A stretch of DNA of 64,000 bases from Siphonodentalium dalli (lineage: Eukaryota > Mollusca > Scaphopoda > Gadilida > Siphonodentaliidae), in NCBI GenBank assembly GCA_032622095.1, contig CP136065.1, forward strand, positions 69,503,042-69,567,041. Reading direction: 5' to 3'. The position numbers were made by a program, and so were the translations under genes. A model generated the notes under the pieces. It searched no databases and was not told the DNA's origin. It saw only the letters and a program-made list of their open reading frames with translations. Below are positions 36,596 to 48,426 of this stretch, piece after piece (position 1 is the stretch's first letter; each line of letters opens with the position of its first letter).

Positions 36596-37639
36596 CTGAA
36601 AATTGAATGGTGATCTAATTTTAGAGACAGAACCTTCTTTGCCAAGTAAATTTACAAAAAAAATATCAGAAAGGTAAATACCTAAACGTGTGCCTTCCTC
36701 GTCATGGGGAATATGGCCTACGACATCTAATATTTTTATTTACCTATTCAAGCAGAATTCTCTATGATTAAAGGAACTCAATCTCTCAGTTATCCTCAAT
36801 TAAAAATTTAAACAGTTGCTTGTTGAAGATGTAATGTTTTGAAGGCATTGATAGCACGGTAGGGACCGCAAACGAACAAAAATATAATATATGAGAAAAC
36901 TGGCAGAAAGTATAGCCTTTTGACTGTTACAAGCATCTGCTAGTTTATTGATACTTTACTTCTTCCAAAATACTCAGTAGTTTTCTATAACATTCTGATC
37001 AAAGTTGCCAGTCGGAAGTTCGTGGATACACCAGTCCATACATCTAGGATAATCCTTCGACTGACAACTTTGCTCAGAATGTTACAGCAAATAACTCAGT
37101 GAACTGTGAGTTTGGAGTCCAACTTTTTACACAAATGTGGTATCGGCTTGTTTGAAAAATAGTATAGCATATGCTCGTTGCTGCCAGAGTACAATGTATT
37201 CATAAAAATTATGTACAGTAAAATCTCTCCAAACCGAACACTCTTCGGACCGACCCTTCTGTTCGGTTTAGAGAGGTGTTCGCCGCTGTTCGGTTCATGC
37301 CATCACGTGTTTGGTTTCTGAATGGATGTTACTATAGTGCTAAATGTGATAGTCACTCAGTGATTATTCATCAGTGGCAACCGGCGAAATTGCTTGTACT
37401 ATAAAATGGGAACCAAAGTGAGTGGTAATCCTGGTAATGGCAGCAGACGATCGCATCAACTTTGTCATAAGAAGCTCCCAAACGTTACAAACACACTGGG
37501 CGGAATAATGTTAACTATATATCAGGTGTTTCGTTTGTTGTTCTTTATAAGTTATTTCCAAATTCTCAATCATTCATATATTCGAATGGCACCATACCAC
37601 ATACAGATCACCATTGTGTAGTACCTCCAAAAAGACAAC

Positions 37640-37825
37640 ACAGTTTGTAATTTATAACGCTCTCTATTGTCTCTGTTGGAAGACGGAAGCATGGATGCTC
37701 TTTATATTTATATGTCACAATACCACATACCAAATCAACAATGATACCTCAAAAACGATCAGGAATGCTCTTTATTGTCTATCGCATTTGGTGATGGAAG
37801 CATGGACGCTCTTTATTCGCTGAGG
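37640..37825. repeat. Short tandem repeats with gcatggatgctctttat
   Basis: Diverged units of about 60-110 bp contain ggaagcatggacgctctttat, with ctctttatt at 37697, 37767 and 37806. It lies in BRAT1-like intron 2. Confidence 0.45.
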
Positions 37826-39643
37826 GTGATCATTGGATTTTTTTTCCAGACTATACAACAATTAAAAACTTCCTATCTTGAAGTCAATATCTGCCATCAA
37901 AATGTAAAATAAAAATCAAACAAACAAACAACAAACTGAAAAACAATGGCCGGCTAGCCTTCAGTTTAGAAAAAAATGCCCTTATGCCAAAGTGCCTAAT
38001 TAATAATTATTGTAGTCTCAACAGTCTGTTGTATATTCGAGTTAATTCTTTTGTTTACCCACTATCTGATGGCTGGAATGATTTAGCAAACGGTCCACAG
38101 TCGTGCACTTCTCCACACAAAAGACTTTGTGTAAAGAAACAGAGAGGAACATTACTATGACGAATATAGGTCATCGCGATTATATGTACTATAGTATATT
38201 AACCAATCACTTTTTATTCAAACCCCATTTGTGTTTAATTGGACTCCTATAGCTCACACCGGTATGACACTATTTCCGTGGTATAAATTAGCACCATACA
38301 ACGAAGAAGAAGAAGAAGCTAGAAGGTCCAACTTGTATTCTTTCAGAAACAGTTCAATTTTGTTTCGCACTATATTCCGCTCATTGCATAAATTAATCTC
38401 ATTTCACTCAACTTTTATCGCTTCGAACTACACTTTAGCCATCATTATTCGTTATATAATTTACATTTTAGCAAAACCTGTTCATAATAAGCATATTCAA
38501 ACAGTTTTTGTTTAATGGCGAGCATTGTATTGGCGATCATTTAATGGCAATCACTTGTATTTTTTGTACAAAGGTATTTAATCGGAGACTGCAATATTTC
38601 ATAAATATGTAATTGATCAACTCGTTACGTGATTGGAGGAATAATTTCAAGCTCCGCCCACCGCTGTCACTGGTAAGAAAATCAGGAAAACTTACCGCGT
38701 CGATCATGTATCTGATCGTTCATGTGACCAGCGTTGTAGTCATGTGATTGGACCAATCAGTCTTGTGACTTATCTGAGTAATATCTTCAGATTTTTCCGC
38801 GATTTTTTAAATATCATAATAATAAATATATTATCTGCTCGATTTAGAATTTTCTTGGCGAAATGGGTCTGTTAGACATATATAATTAGTATTATGACGA
38901 TAAAAAAAATATTTTTTCACAAAATAATTCCAGCAAAACGATCTCAAATTTCTCAACAAAATATAAGAAACAAAACACATATTTTCAGCAATATGCCTTC
39001 CATGTAGGCATGTTTTGAGATGCTTCTTACCAAATTATGTATACATAATTGTGGGGTTCGAATGAGCCATGTCAGTTTAATAACATACTGTCACTGTAAA
39101 TGTTATTCACTTCACACTACGGCTATAAGTGTAGTTTTATTGGAACTCTTCCGCTACTTGGGAGACATCTTCTCCAAGTCTGAGTTTAGTGTGCCTGTCA
39201 TTTGGCAGACATAGACTCAGATTGAATTTCCCAAATGGTGAATATTGTGATGTACACCCATTGGGAACCTCGATTATGCAATGTCATCTAGAGAAATAAT
39301 AAATAGGATTCCTTCTGTAATTTGTGTTATCTGCTTATTTTTCCTGAAAACCCCTCCAGATGAATAGTAGCCCATCCCAATGTATTCTTTTATAACTGAT
39401 TGGGAGAATCCATTTAGTATAGAAAGGGTAAGGTACAACCAGTGTTCATGCTGGGCCGAAAAATCTATTGGCCAATTTAATGAATATTTTAGTTTTATTT
39501 AACATCTAATATTCAATATAATTATGTCCATACGGGACCATACCTCCACATACTGTGTCAAGATTCTTTAATCCCACCATTGAAAATATATCTCTACCCA
39601 CCATCTACCATTCAGCCTTAACAAAGGATTCATTACTGTTAAT

Positions 39644-41115
39644 CAGGGTTTCCGCCAGGCCGGCTGCGGGTCCGTCCCACGGACCCATTCCCCCCGTCGG
39701 TCGTTGCATGAAATCCCGCTCATACACAAATAAGTGACGTTATTAAAAACTTGTTCAGTCTTGTCTGTGTCGACAGGCTATATATCTACACTTATTTTCA
39801 TTAATATTGACAAAATGAAATCAACACAGTCCATCTCCCGAAAAAACAATAAGAAAGAGGTGTCAAATAGCGACATTAGATACGGCGTAATACATGTCGC
39901 GGTAACATCAAAAACTGCCGGACTGTTGAGTGCGGATATATTCTTGTGCACGGGATTCCATGGATGAAACTACTCACGCTCGAAGACCCCGGGCCGTGCT
40001 GTCGGGGATATTTATATGCACGGGATTTTCGTGGATGAAACTACTCAATGTTGATCATTTATCTTAGTGCTGTATTATCATATGTTTTGAGTTTGATGTA
40101 CCGGTAAGTGAAGTTCCTGAAAAATACATGTGATTCTCTACGTGTGTTGATTATTATGCGTATATTGCCATGCATACTTAACAAAATCCCAAAGTCATTT
40201 ATTTCACAATAATACGGAACCTGTCCCAAATCAGTCTTTATAGTGGGAATTCATAGTGAGAACACCATTCATTTGAGCCATATTACATGCATGGAGGATA
40301 AACACGAACACATACCCACCCCCCCCCCCCCCCCATATTGAGATAAAGTCAAAGTACAGTCAATTATAGTTTCGTTGTCCCGCATGGGTCCCCAAGCACA
40401 ATAAATCAACGACACACATGTTCACATTTCCCGCCAAAAACTCAATTACATTTTATAACACGTTGGCTAAAACTCTGTTCTATAGCTGCGGTCATCAGTT
40501 GTTGGACTAATACAGACTATTGAACAAGCTACGCGTTCCGGGTGAAAGATTTCTCTACCATTCGTATTTCGCCGCTATAAATATCTCCTGCAGACAAACC
40601 CTGCAGTATGACGTCACCGCGCACAAATAGTTTTACGATTGACAGATTATATAATCCTGTCAGTTTCATTTTCACTGACGCTACTTGAAAAATCTAAGAA
40701 ATACTTTATTCAATTCTCCTTGCTAGGTGTTTGGTCAATGCGTAGATGGTTTTTAGTGTTTAGATTCATTTTACCTGTTGGAATCTTATTGTAAGTTATA
40801 AATTTGTAAACACTGTATTAGACTCGTAGCTCGTTCATTTATATAGTCTTCAATCAGACGGCAGTCTTACATACGTAATTAAATGACTAACTATTGGATA
40901 CCATCAACAGAATTAATGCACCGACGGAAATGATAGACTTGCATAATATACGTATAGCTTTGGATTGCTTTGTGGGACACTCAGGTGCAAGGAAACGGCT
41001 TCTTTTCAGTGTCAAATAACAAAAAATTTCGCCCGACGTGACAAACCATGGTCGTCCCGTCGCGTTATGTGTTTCTCCAATACGGACTCATTAATTCCCC
41101 CTGGCGGAAACCCTG
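39644..41115. mobile_element. hAT-like DNA transposon, non-autonomous
   Basis: The element begins CAGGGTTTCCGCCAGG and ends CCTGGCGGAAACCCTG, a perfect 16-bp inverted terminus. It is flanked on both sides by tgttaat (39637-39643 and 41116-41122). CAGGG termini with a 7-8 bp duplication suggest hAT or a relative. No transposase frame is apparent. Length is 1,472 bp. It lies in BRAT1-like intron 2. Confidence 0.75.
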
Positions 41116-41418
41116 TGTTAATCCTCATTACTGTTTTATTACATTGTTTGATAGTGCACTACCATGAGTGCCTTTTGTTGCCCATTAAGCTGTATAACCT
41201 AATCAATTAGCAGATGACAATACTATAAAATTGATTCTCCTGTTGCTCCCTTTACAAAATCATTTGGGTTTTTGAATTAGATTTCCGAATTTGGGGTAAA
41301 AACAACTTTGATAAAATTTGTGTTGGCCAGTTTCGAAAAAAATTGGCCATTGGCCAATTTGGCCTATGACAGTGTGAATCCTGGGTACAGCATAGCTAAC
41401 ATAATCAGGGTTTCTTAC

Positions 41419-41706
41419 CAGGGAATTTATCAAACAATGTGCACTTCTCAACCTCCTGACTGAACACGGCTTGTAGGGTCTGAAATAGAGATGTTCGCAC
41501 CATCAACGAATCCATGTAACAGATCCTGATGTGGCAAAAGAGCTCCATGACGAGATCAGATATTTCTGCATACAAAAAGCTCTTCAAAGCCATACTATGG
41601 ACCAATTTAAGACAGAAGACAATGATCTTTGGGTCAGTTTTTCTAGTGACTACAGTTTTTAGAAAACTTTGTACATCACTTCTCATCATCTCATCAGTGG
41701 TGGTAA
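41419..41706 (-). CDS. BRAT1: BRAT1-like exon 2
   Basis: 288-nt minus-strand exon with a poly-T tract and CAG acceptor before 41706 and donor GTAAGA after 41419. It starts with two bases that complete the codon split by exon 1 and ends in phase 1. It encodes TTTDEMMRSDVQSFLKTVV followed by regular amphipathic helices and VRTSLFQTLQAVF. The vertebrate BRAT1 pattern VRSGWIQGLRSLA lies at the matching distance from the N-terminus. Confidence 0.65.
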
Positions 41707-43441
41707 CTGAAAAAAAAATACAGAAACTCATTAAAATATTTAGATACATGTAATAAAGACTGAGTAAAAATAAGCGACCATTTATTAAGAATAATATATC
41801 TGAGAGGATCCTGCACAAGAACCCTTCCAGATACAGATTTTTGTGACCAGTCTTTTTTGGGGTGGCCACTTCTTTTTCTCTTAAAGATAACTTTGTCTTG
41901 GTGGCAGTGACTTTGTTCTTAATGAAATTTGAATGCAATATGCACAATGTTGAAAAGTACGGGAACACACATTGACAACCATGACACATAAACCATGCAT
42001 ATTTCAGTGAGGTGCCTCGACTACCAGTGTTGAAACCTGAATTTACTATTTATTATAACATTGCAGTCATCTAATTGTGCATAAATTGTATTAATAATTT
42101 CCATGTCACAAGCTTCCCTCAATTTCGAGATTGTGACCCCTGGTGCTTCCGTACGTTGTCTGCTCCTGATGGTGTTCAGTCGCCTCCAAGTCAAGTTGTT
42201 CACTTTATCCAATCATGTAAGACATATCGAGTGAATGTTCTTGACCTTTATAAAGATATTATCTGTACATGAGAATATAAATGGAGAACTTTGGACGTAT
42301 TCTAACAAAATCTGATATATTCACATAAAATGCTACCTAGTGTTGAAACGACTATGGTTTTTCAGTCGACTAAATGACAGTCAAAAATAGAGTCAACGTC
42401 GACTGATCAACAACCCCCATTCCCATGAAAAACATCCGTTTACTATGTGGCCATTGAGTACCACAAAAACGAGAAATTTGACTAATGATTATGTCTTTTG
42501 ATCTACCCAACATTGTCAATAAATGTAGTTAGTATCTACCTATAAATAGGTCATCAAATTATATTTGATATCATTTTAAAATTGAAGTAAATCACTGCGA
42601 GGTAACTGCTGTTAACAAGTTCCCATTTTTCGCGGTAGTTACATTGAGACTCAGAAGCGGTGCTCTCGGAGTTTGTATCCAGCTAATTAATACCAGGTGT
42701 TTGGTTTGCATTTGATTTTGTATAGGTTTCTCACTTAATGTTGTATAATGATATATTCATCCTACAATATCCGGACACATTAGTCCATACTCCTACATGT
42801 ACCGGTAGTCTGATACTGAATTAATTCCACACAGCGTCCATAATGTGTGCACATGATGCGACACAAATTGAAAGGAAACTAAAGGTTTACAAAGCGCGGT
42901 AGCTGGTACTGTTATCTTTGATCGGCCATCACGCATCAATGTATATTTAATATCGACATTGCCAATTTCATAACTGGTTTTCGTGTAAGTAAATCTACTA
43001 AATAGGGCAGCTTTTGTTTTAACTTTTAACACTGTTGCGGAAGCGCGAGCGGTCAGTACATTCATATTTTACGCATCGTTTACTGTGTCTTCTATTGTGT
43101 CTATGTGGTAAAGGCTCGTGGCTTTCCGTATATTCCAACCAGTGAAATACAATTAAAATCATGCTTATAAACACATAGACGGAGCCTGTTTTGAGCAGCC
43201 AATCAGAACGTTTGTTTCATTTTATCTTAGGATAAGCTTAGACATAGCGGAGCGAATCTGACACAGCACGTTTTGCCGACTGAAAAGTCAATTTAAAGCT
43301 ATTTTCTCTCACGAATTTTAATGAAAACAAATGGATAAAAGCAAATGTCATGTAAAAGATGTCAAGACTGTTGTGAGTAGATGAGCACACGATGTATTTG
43401 TGAAGCTCAATACTAGGTTGGTCCAGTAGAAATAAATTCGC

Positions 43442-44379
43442 CAGGTCGGGCACACATCCAAAACGGTCTACGTAGCTCGTTTTGTCTACTGTAGCCCGAT
43501 TGAGCTACGTTTTTAATGTGTTTTACACACCTCCATCGATTACCGCCATACCACGAGAAAAGCGCATTTCGAATTTTCGTTCATTAGTTGTGTACCACTA
43601 TTGCGTCTACAAAGAAGCAAAAAACCCAACGACTCACAGCGGCTTAGGCGCAATTAACAATGTTTTAATTAAGACCTGTTAGTGTTTGGTAGTGACTTTC
43701 CCGAAAAAATATCAGATTTTGCCATAAAAAGTAGGGAACAATCCATTTGTTTTTGCAGGATATTTATTTTTGAAGGTCAAGAACGTCCAGTTTATGTGGC
43801 TCACCTGATTGGATAAAGCGAACAGCTTCACTCGGAGACGAGTATTTGTTAAATGTTTGGCGACCGCCATTCAGAGAAGGCAACCTACGGAAACACGATT
43901 CACAACTCTACTTTGAAATTTGGAAGCACCTCGCGTAACATTACAGTTATACAAATATGGTTGTCCATTTGTCGTTCCGTACATTCCAACAGATAGATGT
44001 TACACTGAAATCCCATTAAGAACGTACCATTAATCCCCGGCTAAATGCAACCAATCAGATTATCGCCTGCACACGGATGTTTACGAACACAATTGCTACC
44101 GGAACTACCTCAGATTTGATGAAGATTTACATTTTGATCAAGAGATTTTGATGATCATTTCTTACGGTTTTTCATGGTAAATTGACCAAAACAAATCGAT
44201 TTTGAATCGCTCAAAAGGTATTAAAGCCGTGGTGAGTCGTTGAGTTTTTTGCTTCTTTGTAGACGTGATAGTGGTACACAACTAATGCATGCGTGTAAAT
44301 CACATTAAAATCGTAGCTCAATCGGGCTACAGTAGACAAAACGAGCTACGTAGACCGTTTTTGATGTGTGCCCGACCTG
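43442..44379. mobile_element. Long-TIR element with TTCGC target duplication
   Basis: The left end CAGGTCGGGCACACATC and right end GATGTGTGCCCGACCTG are inverted. Similarity continues inward for about 200 bp (tctacgtagctcgttttgtc at both ends). The 5-bp direct repeat ttcgc flanks it (43437-43441, 44380-44384). No transposase is visible in 938 bp. It lies in intron 1, 180 bp beyond exon 1 of the BRAT1-like gene. A partial terminus (gtgcccgacctg) recurs at about 44498. Confidence 0.78.
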
Positions 44380-44557
44380 TTCGCAATGCGATAATTTGAT
44401 GCACGCGTTGAACTGAGGAAATGGACTTAAATCACATTAAAAATTTAGCTCGATTTAGCTATGTGAGCTCAATGAGCTATTTAGCTCATTTGGCACCTGT
44501 GCCCGACCTGACAAGAGTTGTGAAAACACACGATAATGGGGAACATGGAATATTTAC

Positions 44558-44699
44558 TTCTATTATGAAGGACATCAGATAATTTATGCATAAGCGTATC
44601 GTCGTGTGGAATTTCTTCACATGTTGATAGATATTTTAGAGCATGTTTAAATGCATGACACGCGTCAGATTTTGCCATTTTTTCAGATGCCTCAATCAT
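44558..44699 (-). CDS. BRAT1: BRAT1-like exon 1 with start codon
   Basis: Minus-strand ATG at 44699, 142 coding nt, donor GTAAAT after 44558 in phase 1. It reads MIEASEKMAKSDAC, then ALKYLSTCEEIPHDDT and LMHKLSDVLHNR. The order Cys, then AL, then DDT-x-x-x-KL at fixed spacing fits the N-terminus of vertebrate BRAT1. All four junctions from here to exon 5 keep phase, which is strong evidence for a real spliced gene. The name rests on remembered similarity; a generic HEAT protein is the alternative. Confidence 0.62.
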
Positions 44700-45693
44700 T
44701 TGAGCTACAAATTATAACCGGAAGCGGGTCCGTTCGATTTTGTCAAGATTGCGCCGGGCCACTCCTTTTCGTTAGTTTCGAAACTGGATCGGTAACTAGG
44801 AAAAAGTAAACAGTTTCAGTCAAATCCTGTTTGACAGCAGAAAGTTGGATTCTGGTTCTAGTGTGCGCTACGACCTTGGTCTTGAAAGAGGACACTCCGA
44901 CGTTCGTAATCTTCGTACTCAGATATCATCAATGTTTGTACCTCGCTTGCCTGCCCTAAGTTTTGCGCTACGCCACAGTTACTGGACATAAAGTCCCAAA
45001 ATAAGGGTTTAATCGAGTTTATAAATCGGTATCCTAATTAATAATAATATAATATATATTATATTATGATACCGATTTATAAACTCGATTAAATATATAT
45101 TATATTAGGATACCGATTTATAAACTCGATTAAATCCTTATTTTTGGGACTTTATTTGGGACACACTATAAAGTGTATGCCGAGGCCGAGGCCGGCTCCA
45201 AATAAAAGGTGTAATCGGGGGTTTTGTGGCGTTTGCTCTGTTGTTTCTCAATGGATATTAATGAAATTTGGTGTATATGTCCGGACTGGGACATGGAATA
45301 GAATGACGTTTGAATTGTTTTTAAATTCACAAATTTGTTGATTTTATTCAACTTTTTCGTTCTGAAACACACTATAAAGTGTATACGGCCGGCTCCAATT
45401 AAAAGGTGTAAGCGGCTTATGTGCTTAGCGATATAGGTAATCGGATTAACTCTAGACTATTTGTCTTGACGACTCTAGGCTATTAGTCATGAAGTTTTGT
45501 ATCACTTGAGCATTTTGGGGAAATAATAATTTAGAAAGTGAAATTCATGATAAAATAAATTTTAAAATTGGCAAAATAATAATTTAAACACTTTTATTTT
45601 ATTTTAAACGATAACTTTATTTAATCATAATACATATATAATAAATACATAAAATATAATAACAAACATGAGACATACATGAAATTCAACGAT

Positions 45694-46087
45694 ACAGGTT
45701 ATATGCGAAATTAATATTCAAATAGTGGTCTCGGTATCAAGCCCCAAGTTCCGACCACGTCACCATCGCCTTCCGTATATAAGATACGGGCCAATAACGT
45801 TGGCAAAGCAATGGCGACAATATGGAGACGATACCGAGACAACTATCTGAATATTAATGTCACAAGTATGACATAATAGCCTCCATAAAATGATAAAGAA
45901 TAATCAATGATATTCATCATACAGGTTATATGCGAAATTAATATTCAAATAGTGGTCTCGGTATCAAGCCCCAAGGTTCGACCACGTCACCATCGCCTTC
46001 CGTATATAAGATACGGGCCAATAACGTTGACAAAGCAATGGCGACAATATGGAGACGATACCGAGACAACTATCTGAATATTAATGT
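45694..46087. repeat. Two direct copies of a 167-bp imperfect palindrome
   Basis: Copies at 45694-45860 and 45921-46087 (shift 227) differ by very few bases. Each begins acaggttatatgcgaaatta and ends caactatctgaatattaatg. The outer parts ttaatattcaaatagt-ggtctcggtatc and gataccgagac-aactatctgaatattaa are inverted, so each copy folds on itself. Confidence 0.88.
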
Positions 46088-46113
46088 GCAGATTAATACA
46101 CATGCAACAACAT

Positions 46114-46417
46114 CTACAAACATTTGCTACAAACGTAATCTATTGTTGACACGTTACTGTTGGAAATATTAACGCATCTATAGTGGGCCCAAGTATCACA
46201 TCCCTCCTTGCTACACTCAATCATATCATCAAAAATATTTGGCAGTCTACATTCATTGCAGTCAAGCTCAAGGTCGTAGACAAGACTTTGTTTTTTCTTT
46301 AATTTAAGTGGTCTCTTCACCATTGGAAACATGGTAAATTCATTTTTCTCCAAACATTCTACAAGATGGCCCCTAAGTTTCTTATTGTCAAAATTGTGAA
46401 GAGACCACTTAAATTAA
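46114..46417 (-). CDS. PHD-finger protein fragment of the TIR element
   Basis: The frame is open from about 46417 (after a TAA) to the stop at 46114. The upstream part reads KWSLHNFDNKKLRGHLVE, then a basic stretch (VKRPLKLKKK). The C-terminal 50 residues form a PHD-type C4HC3 array: CNEC, then CSKEGC, then W-x-H-x-x-C (WAHYRC), ending CSKC. PHD fingers bind histone tails or related peptides. No ATG marks the start of the longer frame; an internal Met begins FTMFPMVKRP. It is probably the 3' remnant of a longer transposon protein. A 22-bp inverted repeat (46297-46318, 46398-46419) brackets the upstream part. Confidence 0.6.
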
Positions 46418-47614
46418 AGAATATATGTATTATGATTAAATAAAGTTATCGTTTAAAATAAAATAAAAGTGTTTAAATTATTATTTTGCCAATTTTAAAA
46501 TTTATTTTATCATGAATTTCACTTTCTAAATTATTATTTCCCCAAAATGCTCAAGTGATACAAAACTTCATGACTAATAGCCTAGAGTCGTCAAGACAAA
46601 TAGTCTAGAGTTAATCCGATTACCTATATCGCTAAGCACATAAGCCGCTTACACCTTTTAATTGGAGCCGGCCGTATACACTTTATAGTGTGTTTCAGAA
46701 CGAAAAAGTTGAATAAAATCAACAAATTTGTGAATTTAAAAACAATTCAAACGTCATTCTATTCCATGTCCCAGTCCGGACATATACACCAAATTTCATT
46801 AATATCCATTGAGAAACAACAGAGCAAACGCCACAAAACCCCCGATTACACCTTTTATTTGGAGCCGGCCTCGGCCTCGGCATACACTTTATAGTGTGTC
46901 CCCTTTATTTCCAGTAACGGTGGTTACGCACACGGTTTCCCCCTATCCCCTATCGTATGGCGACAATCGCCAATTTCCCTATAACATTTCACCCCATTTT
47001 GGTTTACGGTCAATAGCCATATATTAATTAATAAACTAGCGCCCCTGATCGAAAGAATTAAGAGCGTTAATTATATGACTTAATTATACTATTTTACCTT
47101 TGATGTTCAGATGTTTCAAAACGCTTGCAGACAAGTTGCAGTATATATATATATAGGCTTATCTTCTTGAGCTCACTTACTTATTTTAGTTCCGCATCTT
47201 GAACGGTTAAAGATGCATAATCCGAATTAACGGTTGCAAATTACTATATATTTCCTTGGCTTCGGGGGGTAAAAAATATTTGATTCGAGTCGATGAACCC
47301 ACCCATCGAAGATCAGAGTGATCAGATATCGATTTTTGTAATCTATTATTTTTCGCCACCGATCTTTTAAATTTTTTTCAGTAGCCCAGTAAAAAGTCGA
47401 CGAGAAGACGGTCTCGGACCAAATTGCGGATGAAGATGGATAACTCTAAAATCAAGTGGCTTGTTTGTGTCAGATGTATGGCAAACCGGCAAAATTTCGT
47501 TGCGGTTAGCTTTATTTGGTGGCAATTAATCGATTCTGATAACTGAAGCGGCATTTCAATAAAATGTTGTTTTTGGAATTTGATGATATGGGGACCATCG
47601 AATCGGATTGAGTA

Positions 47615-48213
47615 CCTTTAAAGGGGTAATATACGCCATTTTCATTAAATTTCCGGTGACAACAACGATCTAATATCGATAATATATAGAAATATAAGTA
47701 ATTTGAGTCGAAGATGTATTCTGTAAACGCTCAGGTTAATAGGCTATCTTAAAATTTAATAATTTAAAAGTTAATAATTTGATATAAATTGAATTTATGA
47801 CAGGAGCCATAAAATGGCGTCAATTAAATTAAGAATTTCCGTAATCAAACAAAGTAATTAAGGGATACTGGATTGTTAAACCGATCGCACACACGATCGC
47901 TTAAAATATTATGATGATACGGGGAGAACACTCAAGCCACCCACTGACTAGCGACGATACAATAACTTAAATGATTATATGGGACTAGTATGCTTATAAT
48001 ATAACTTTTATTTGATTCATTTGGTTGAAAACTGTACAAAAATTACTCGACAACGACAATTTGTATTTTTGCATTCCGGTAAATTTGTCATCCGTAACAC
48101 TACTTCGTACTCAACAGACTTTCAAATAATGAAAAAATTGTTACCTTATTCTCCGACTCGGAGACTATAGAAACCAACAACAACATTTGGCGTACAGTAC
48201 CCCTTTAAAATTT
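47615..48213. mobile_element. MITE with TTTAAAGGGGTA ends
   Basis: The left end tttaaaggggtaatatacgcc and the right end ggcgtacagtacccctttaaa are imperfect inverted repeats about 600 bp apart. The right end coincides with the stop codon of the retrotransposon ORF at 48205-48426, indicating insertion into that element. No ORF is inside. Confidence 0.65.
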
Positions 48214-48426
48214 ATACTTAATATTTTCTCTTTTTGTCGCCATGCAGGCGCCGTCATTCAGATAAGATTTGAATTGGTTTAGAGAGCCAGCGTCTATGCA
48301 TAGATATGTGAGTTTGTTCCATGAGTGTATTGTCCGGTAACTAAATGTATTTTGTGTAAACTTCTTATTATATCTTATTCTGCTTACCGTCAGTCTGTGT
48401 CCTCTTATTTTATCATCACCCCTCAC
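48205..48426 (-). pseudogene. C-terminal tail of a non-LTR retrotransposon ORF2
   Basis: A minus-strand frame reads RGHRLTVSRIRYNKKFTQNT, then FSYRTIHSWNKL and a tail ending at the TAA. The RLTVPR...F..R....WN.L pattern is the conserved C-terminus downstream of the RT domain in L2/CR1/RTE-like elements. It is a fragment of about 73 residues, 5'-truncated. Confidence 0.6.

Larger units (their letters stand above)
45158..46902. mobile_element. DNA transposon with 481-bp TIRs and PHD-finger ORF
   Basis: Ends GGGACACACTATAAAG and CTTTATAGTGTGTCCC are flanked by the 8-bp direct repeat ctttattt (45150-45157, 46903-46910). The TIRs are 45158-45638 and 46422-46902, of equal length and nearly identical. 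Inside are two direct copies of a 167-bp imperfect palindrome and one minus-strand ORF with a PHD finger. No DDE catalytic domain fits in the remaining space, so the element is non-autonomous. An 8-bp duplication fits hAT, P, Merlin or Zisupton types; the superfamily is not resolved. Confidence 0.85.
44977..46920. mobile_element. AT-rich hairpin MITE split by the PHD element
   Basis: The left arm (acagttactggacataaagtc, then tcgagtttataaatcggtat) pairs with the right arm (taccgatttataaactcga, then gggactttatttccagtaac). The right arm is contiguous only if 45158-46902 plus one copy of ctttattt is removed. The AT-only centre is at about 45035-45070. A third copy of the inner arm lies at 45070-45090. 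Confidence 0.7.

Noticed and set aside
37211-37295. Pogo/Tigger-type terminus (cagtaaaatctctccaaacc)
   Set aside because: A matching opposite terminus was not found nearby, so element boundaries cannot be supported.
42021-42272. Possible exon or SINE near 42.1 kb
   Set aside because: Neither strand gives a splice-consistent exon, and no clear pol III boxes or tail are visible.
45166-45372. 68-residue protein encoded at both ends of the PHD element
   Set aside because: The identical frames are inverted copies within the 481-bp TIRs; there is no independent evidence of coding.
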